From JBNRMR01 sp050942895 (lineage in GTDB: Bacteria; Bacillota; Clostridia; Christensenellales; UBA1750): a DNA stretch of 64,000 nt. A model generated the notes under the pieces. It was not told the origin of the DNA, searched no databases, and worked only from the letters and a program-made list of their open reading frames with translations. The stretch is taken from the NCBI GenBank assembly GCA_050942895.1, contig JBMNOE010000012.1, positions 4,441 to 68,440 of the forward strand. Reading direction: 5' to 3'. Position 1 is the stretch's first letter. Each line of letters begins with the position of its first letter. This document shows positions 62,419 to 64,000 of this stretch, piece after piece. The position numbers and the translations under genes were made by a program.

Positions 62419-63330
62419 ATGGGCGAATTTCTTGTGCCGGTCTTAAACCAAATTGGTATGCTGTTCATAATTGCGGCTGTTGGGCTGCTGCTTAGGAAGA
62501 TGAATGTTTTAACCGATCCTGCCATAAAGGGCATAAACGGCGCCATCGTCAATGTGACTTGGCCCGCCATGGCGCTGATGGCGATGCTGGTGGATTACAC
62601 CCCCGAGGTTTTAAGCGGCTTTTTGACCGTAATGGTGATATCGATATTTGCAATGTCATTCAGCTGCCTTGTGGGCTATCTGTTTTTCAGAAAGCACAAG
62701 GACAAGCTTCGAAGGCCTGTCCTTATAAGCCTTGCCTCCCTGCCAAATGCGGGGTTCATAGGCATGCCCATAGCCTACGCCCTTTACGGAGACCTGGGTG
62801 TTTTATACATGGCAGCCTTCCTGGTGGGCTTTAACCTTCTGGTATGGACAGCCGGGGCGTCCATGTTCACGGGCTTCGGCCTTAAAACTCTAAAGGGTCT
62901 GGTTTCACCGGGGTTTATAGGAATAGTCATCGGGCTTGTGATTTTCCTGCTTAAAATAAAACTGCCTGCGGCGGTGGAGTCCGCCATAGTAAATCTGGGA
63001 CAGCTTAACACACCCCTTGCCATGATGATGCTGGGCGCCAGGATGGACACCCTTAAGCTTTCAGACCTTGCGGATAAGCAGATGTGGGGCGCGACTGCCC
63101 TCAAGCTGGTAATCATCCCCCTGATGCTCTACGGCGCCATGAGGTTACTGGGTTTTGAGGGGATACTCCTTGCCATGCCCGTGATGATGACCGCCATGCC
63201 CGCCGCCTCTGCCTGCCAGATACTGAGCGAAAGATATGAAGCCGACAACGCCCTTACCGCAAAGGGAATCTCCCTCAGCACCCTTATGTGCAGCGTGACG
63301 GTGCCTCTCCTGGCTTTGCTGATGGGTTGA
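62419..63330 (+). CDS. AEC-family transporter
   Basis: This is 303 residues with about ten hydrophobic helices arranged as two fives. The first has the family GMLFIIAAVGLLLRKMNVL, then DPAIKGINGAIVNVTWPAMA, SLPNAGFIGMPIAYALYG and, in the second, NTPLAMMMLGARMD. The auxin-efflux-carrier family exports or imports organic acids and auxin-like compounds. Its substrate here is probably a product of the neighbouring enzymes. Confidence 0.85.
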   Translation: MGEFLVPVLNQIGMLFIIAAVGLLLRKMNVLTDPAIKGINGAIVNVTWPAMALMAMLVDYTPEVLSGFLTVMVISIFAMSFSCLVGYLFFRKHKDKLRRPVLISLASLPNAGFIGMPIAYALYGDLGVLYMAAFLVGFNLLVWTAGASMFTGFGLKTLKGLVSPGFIGIVIGLVIFLLKIKLPAAVESAIVNLGQLNTPLAMMMLGARMDTLKLSDLADKQMWGATALKLVIIPLMLYGAMRLLGFEGILLAMPVMMTAMPAASACQILSERYEADNALTAKGISLSTLMCSVTVPLLALLMG

Positions 63331-63364
63331 TTCACTTTTCCGCTTTGCATTTTGGAGGAATCAT

Positions 63365-63814
63365 ATGGAAATGATTCGGATAATTCATATAGTTCCCGAG
63401 GATGCCCTTTGGCAAAAAACCATCGTTTTTGCGGAGGGCTGTTCATGGAGCGCCGGCAAGCATCTTGGCCAGCTGATGCGGGCGTGCTCTTTCAGCGGCT
63501 GGGAAGCGGTTTTTATCGCCGCTGAAAATGACGATATTTTAGGGTTTTGCACCTTTCTTAAGGAGGATCATTACCCCGAAAACAGATATTCGCCGTGGAT
63601 AAGCAGCATTTTTGTTGATGAAGCCGCCCGCGGGAAGCGGATTAGTCATCAGCTTATAGAAGCGGCAGTCCTGCACGCTAAAGAAAGCGGCTTTTCCAAA
63701 GTCTATATACCCTCTGACATGAAGGGATTCTACGAGAAATGCGGGTTCTTGCCCATTGATGCCCTCACCAATTATGCCGGTGGCTTGGACACCGTGTTCA
63801 TGCGGGAAGTATAG
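63365..63814 (+). CDS. GNAT acetyltransferase
   Basis: This is 149 residues. The CoA region is SSIFVDEAARGKRISHQLIE near 81-100, followed by VYIPSDMKGFYEKCGFLP. The gene follows TTTGGAGGAA by 8 bases and is 34 bases after the transporter stop, so it is likely co-transcribed. The substrate is unknown. Confidence 0.82.
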   Translation: MEMIRIIHIVPEDALWQKTIVFAEGCSWSAGKHLGQLMRACSFSGWEAVFIAAENDDILGFCTFLKEDHYPENRYSPWISSIFVDEAARGKRISHQLIEAAVLHAKESGFSKVYIPSDMKGFYEKCGFLPIDALTNYAGGLDTVFMREV

Positions 63815-63826
63815 CAGCGCTCATCC

Positions 63827-64000
63827 CTTCCTCTACATCTCATACACGCGCCAATAAAGAGTTTGGGTCAAGCCTTTTCAAAGGATTGCGGGGTCTGGGG
63901 CGGAGTCCTAGCACGCCTCCCTTCCTCCGCATCTCATACACGCGTCAATAAAGAGTTTGGGTCAAGCCTTTTCAAAGGATTGCGGGGTCTGGGGCAGATC
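63827..64000 (+). repeat. Tandem repeat of about 94 bp at right edge
   Basis: CATACACGCGCCAATAAAGA and the following GGGTCAAGCCTTTTCAAAGG occur from 63841 and again from 63935, with three substitutions in 80 bases. The second copy is cut by the window end. It contains no frame. The AAGCCTTTTCAAAGGATT word could form a small hairpin. Elements of this type are dispersed in clostridial genomes. Confidence 0.7.

Overview
The window looks like the chromosome of a spore-forming, anaerobic member of the Bacillota, class Clostridia. The evidence is AGGAGG-type ribosome sites, TTG and GTG starts, clostridial conjugative-element genes, a NfeD/FloA membrane-microdomain pair, a LysM protein and a Cys/Pro-rich spore-type protein, and a Rex-like operator. 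I cannot name the genus from sequence alone.

Positions 1 to about 29,000 are a badly decayed integrative conjugative element carrying a large cargo. The transfer genes (VirB6-like, VirB4-like ATPase, class B sortase, CD1108-type CHAP hydrolase) are pseudogenes with nonsense codons, frameshifts and internal deletions. The right end holds the usual accessory genes (sigma-like protein, MazF, zinc-finger and winged-helix proteins, TnpW-like protein) and a large serine recombinase that has lost its catalytic Arg and an internal segment. A fragment of a second recombinase faces it. No relaxase or VirD4 coupling protein is present here.

The cargo (about 4.3-24.6 kb) is mostly on the minus strand. 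It begins with drug-type regulators, two of them fused to VOC (glyoxalase/bleomycin-resistance fold) domains. Next comes a 12-kb run of fourteen genes, most joined by 4-base stop/start overlaps, led by a 70-residue XRE regulator. It encodes a methyltransferase, aminoglycoside-kinase and nucleotidyltransferase folds, NUDIX hydrolases, a pyrophosphatase-like protein, GNAT acetyltransferases, a P-loop kinase and two VOC proteins. Several are unusual fusions: APH-NUDIX, ANT-APH, kinase-GrpB, LD-carboxypeptidase-APH, GNAT-ParB-M29 and TIGR04076-GNAT. This is the most unusual feature of the window and may be a composite small-molecule-modification operon. A decayed three-gene cluster with an SMC-like ATPase lies upstream of it.

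Positions 29 to 39 kb are chromosomal and largely about fucosylated glycans: a rhamnose/fucose mutarotase-like protein, a uroporphyrinogen-decarboxylase-family protein, a GH29 alpha-L-fucosidase, a membrane protein, a GH42 beta-galactosidase, and lactaldehyde reductase FucO. fucO has a near-consensus Rex operator across its promoter, suggesting control by NADH/NAD+ ratio. Small pseudogenes (NlpC/P60, YegP/DUF1508, an MFS fragment) lie between them.

Positions 39 to 64 kb are ordinary chromosome: a flavodoxin-type reductase, GNAT acetyltransferases, an M23 peptidase, a degenerate GH2-like protein with an ADP-ribose NUDIX and a ThuA protein, the NfeD-FloA-LytTR operon, a candidate small RNA, an ABC ATPase without permease, a Na/Pi-PhoU transporter, a four-LysM protein, a 2H phosphoesterase, a 1380-residue Lhr-type helicase, and a sugar-isomerase/PmoA/AEC-transporter cluster ending in a tandem repeat at the window edge.
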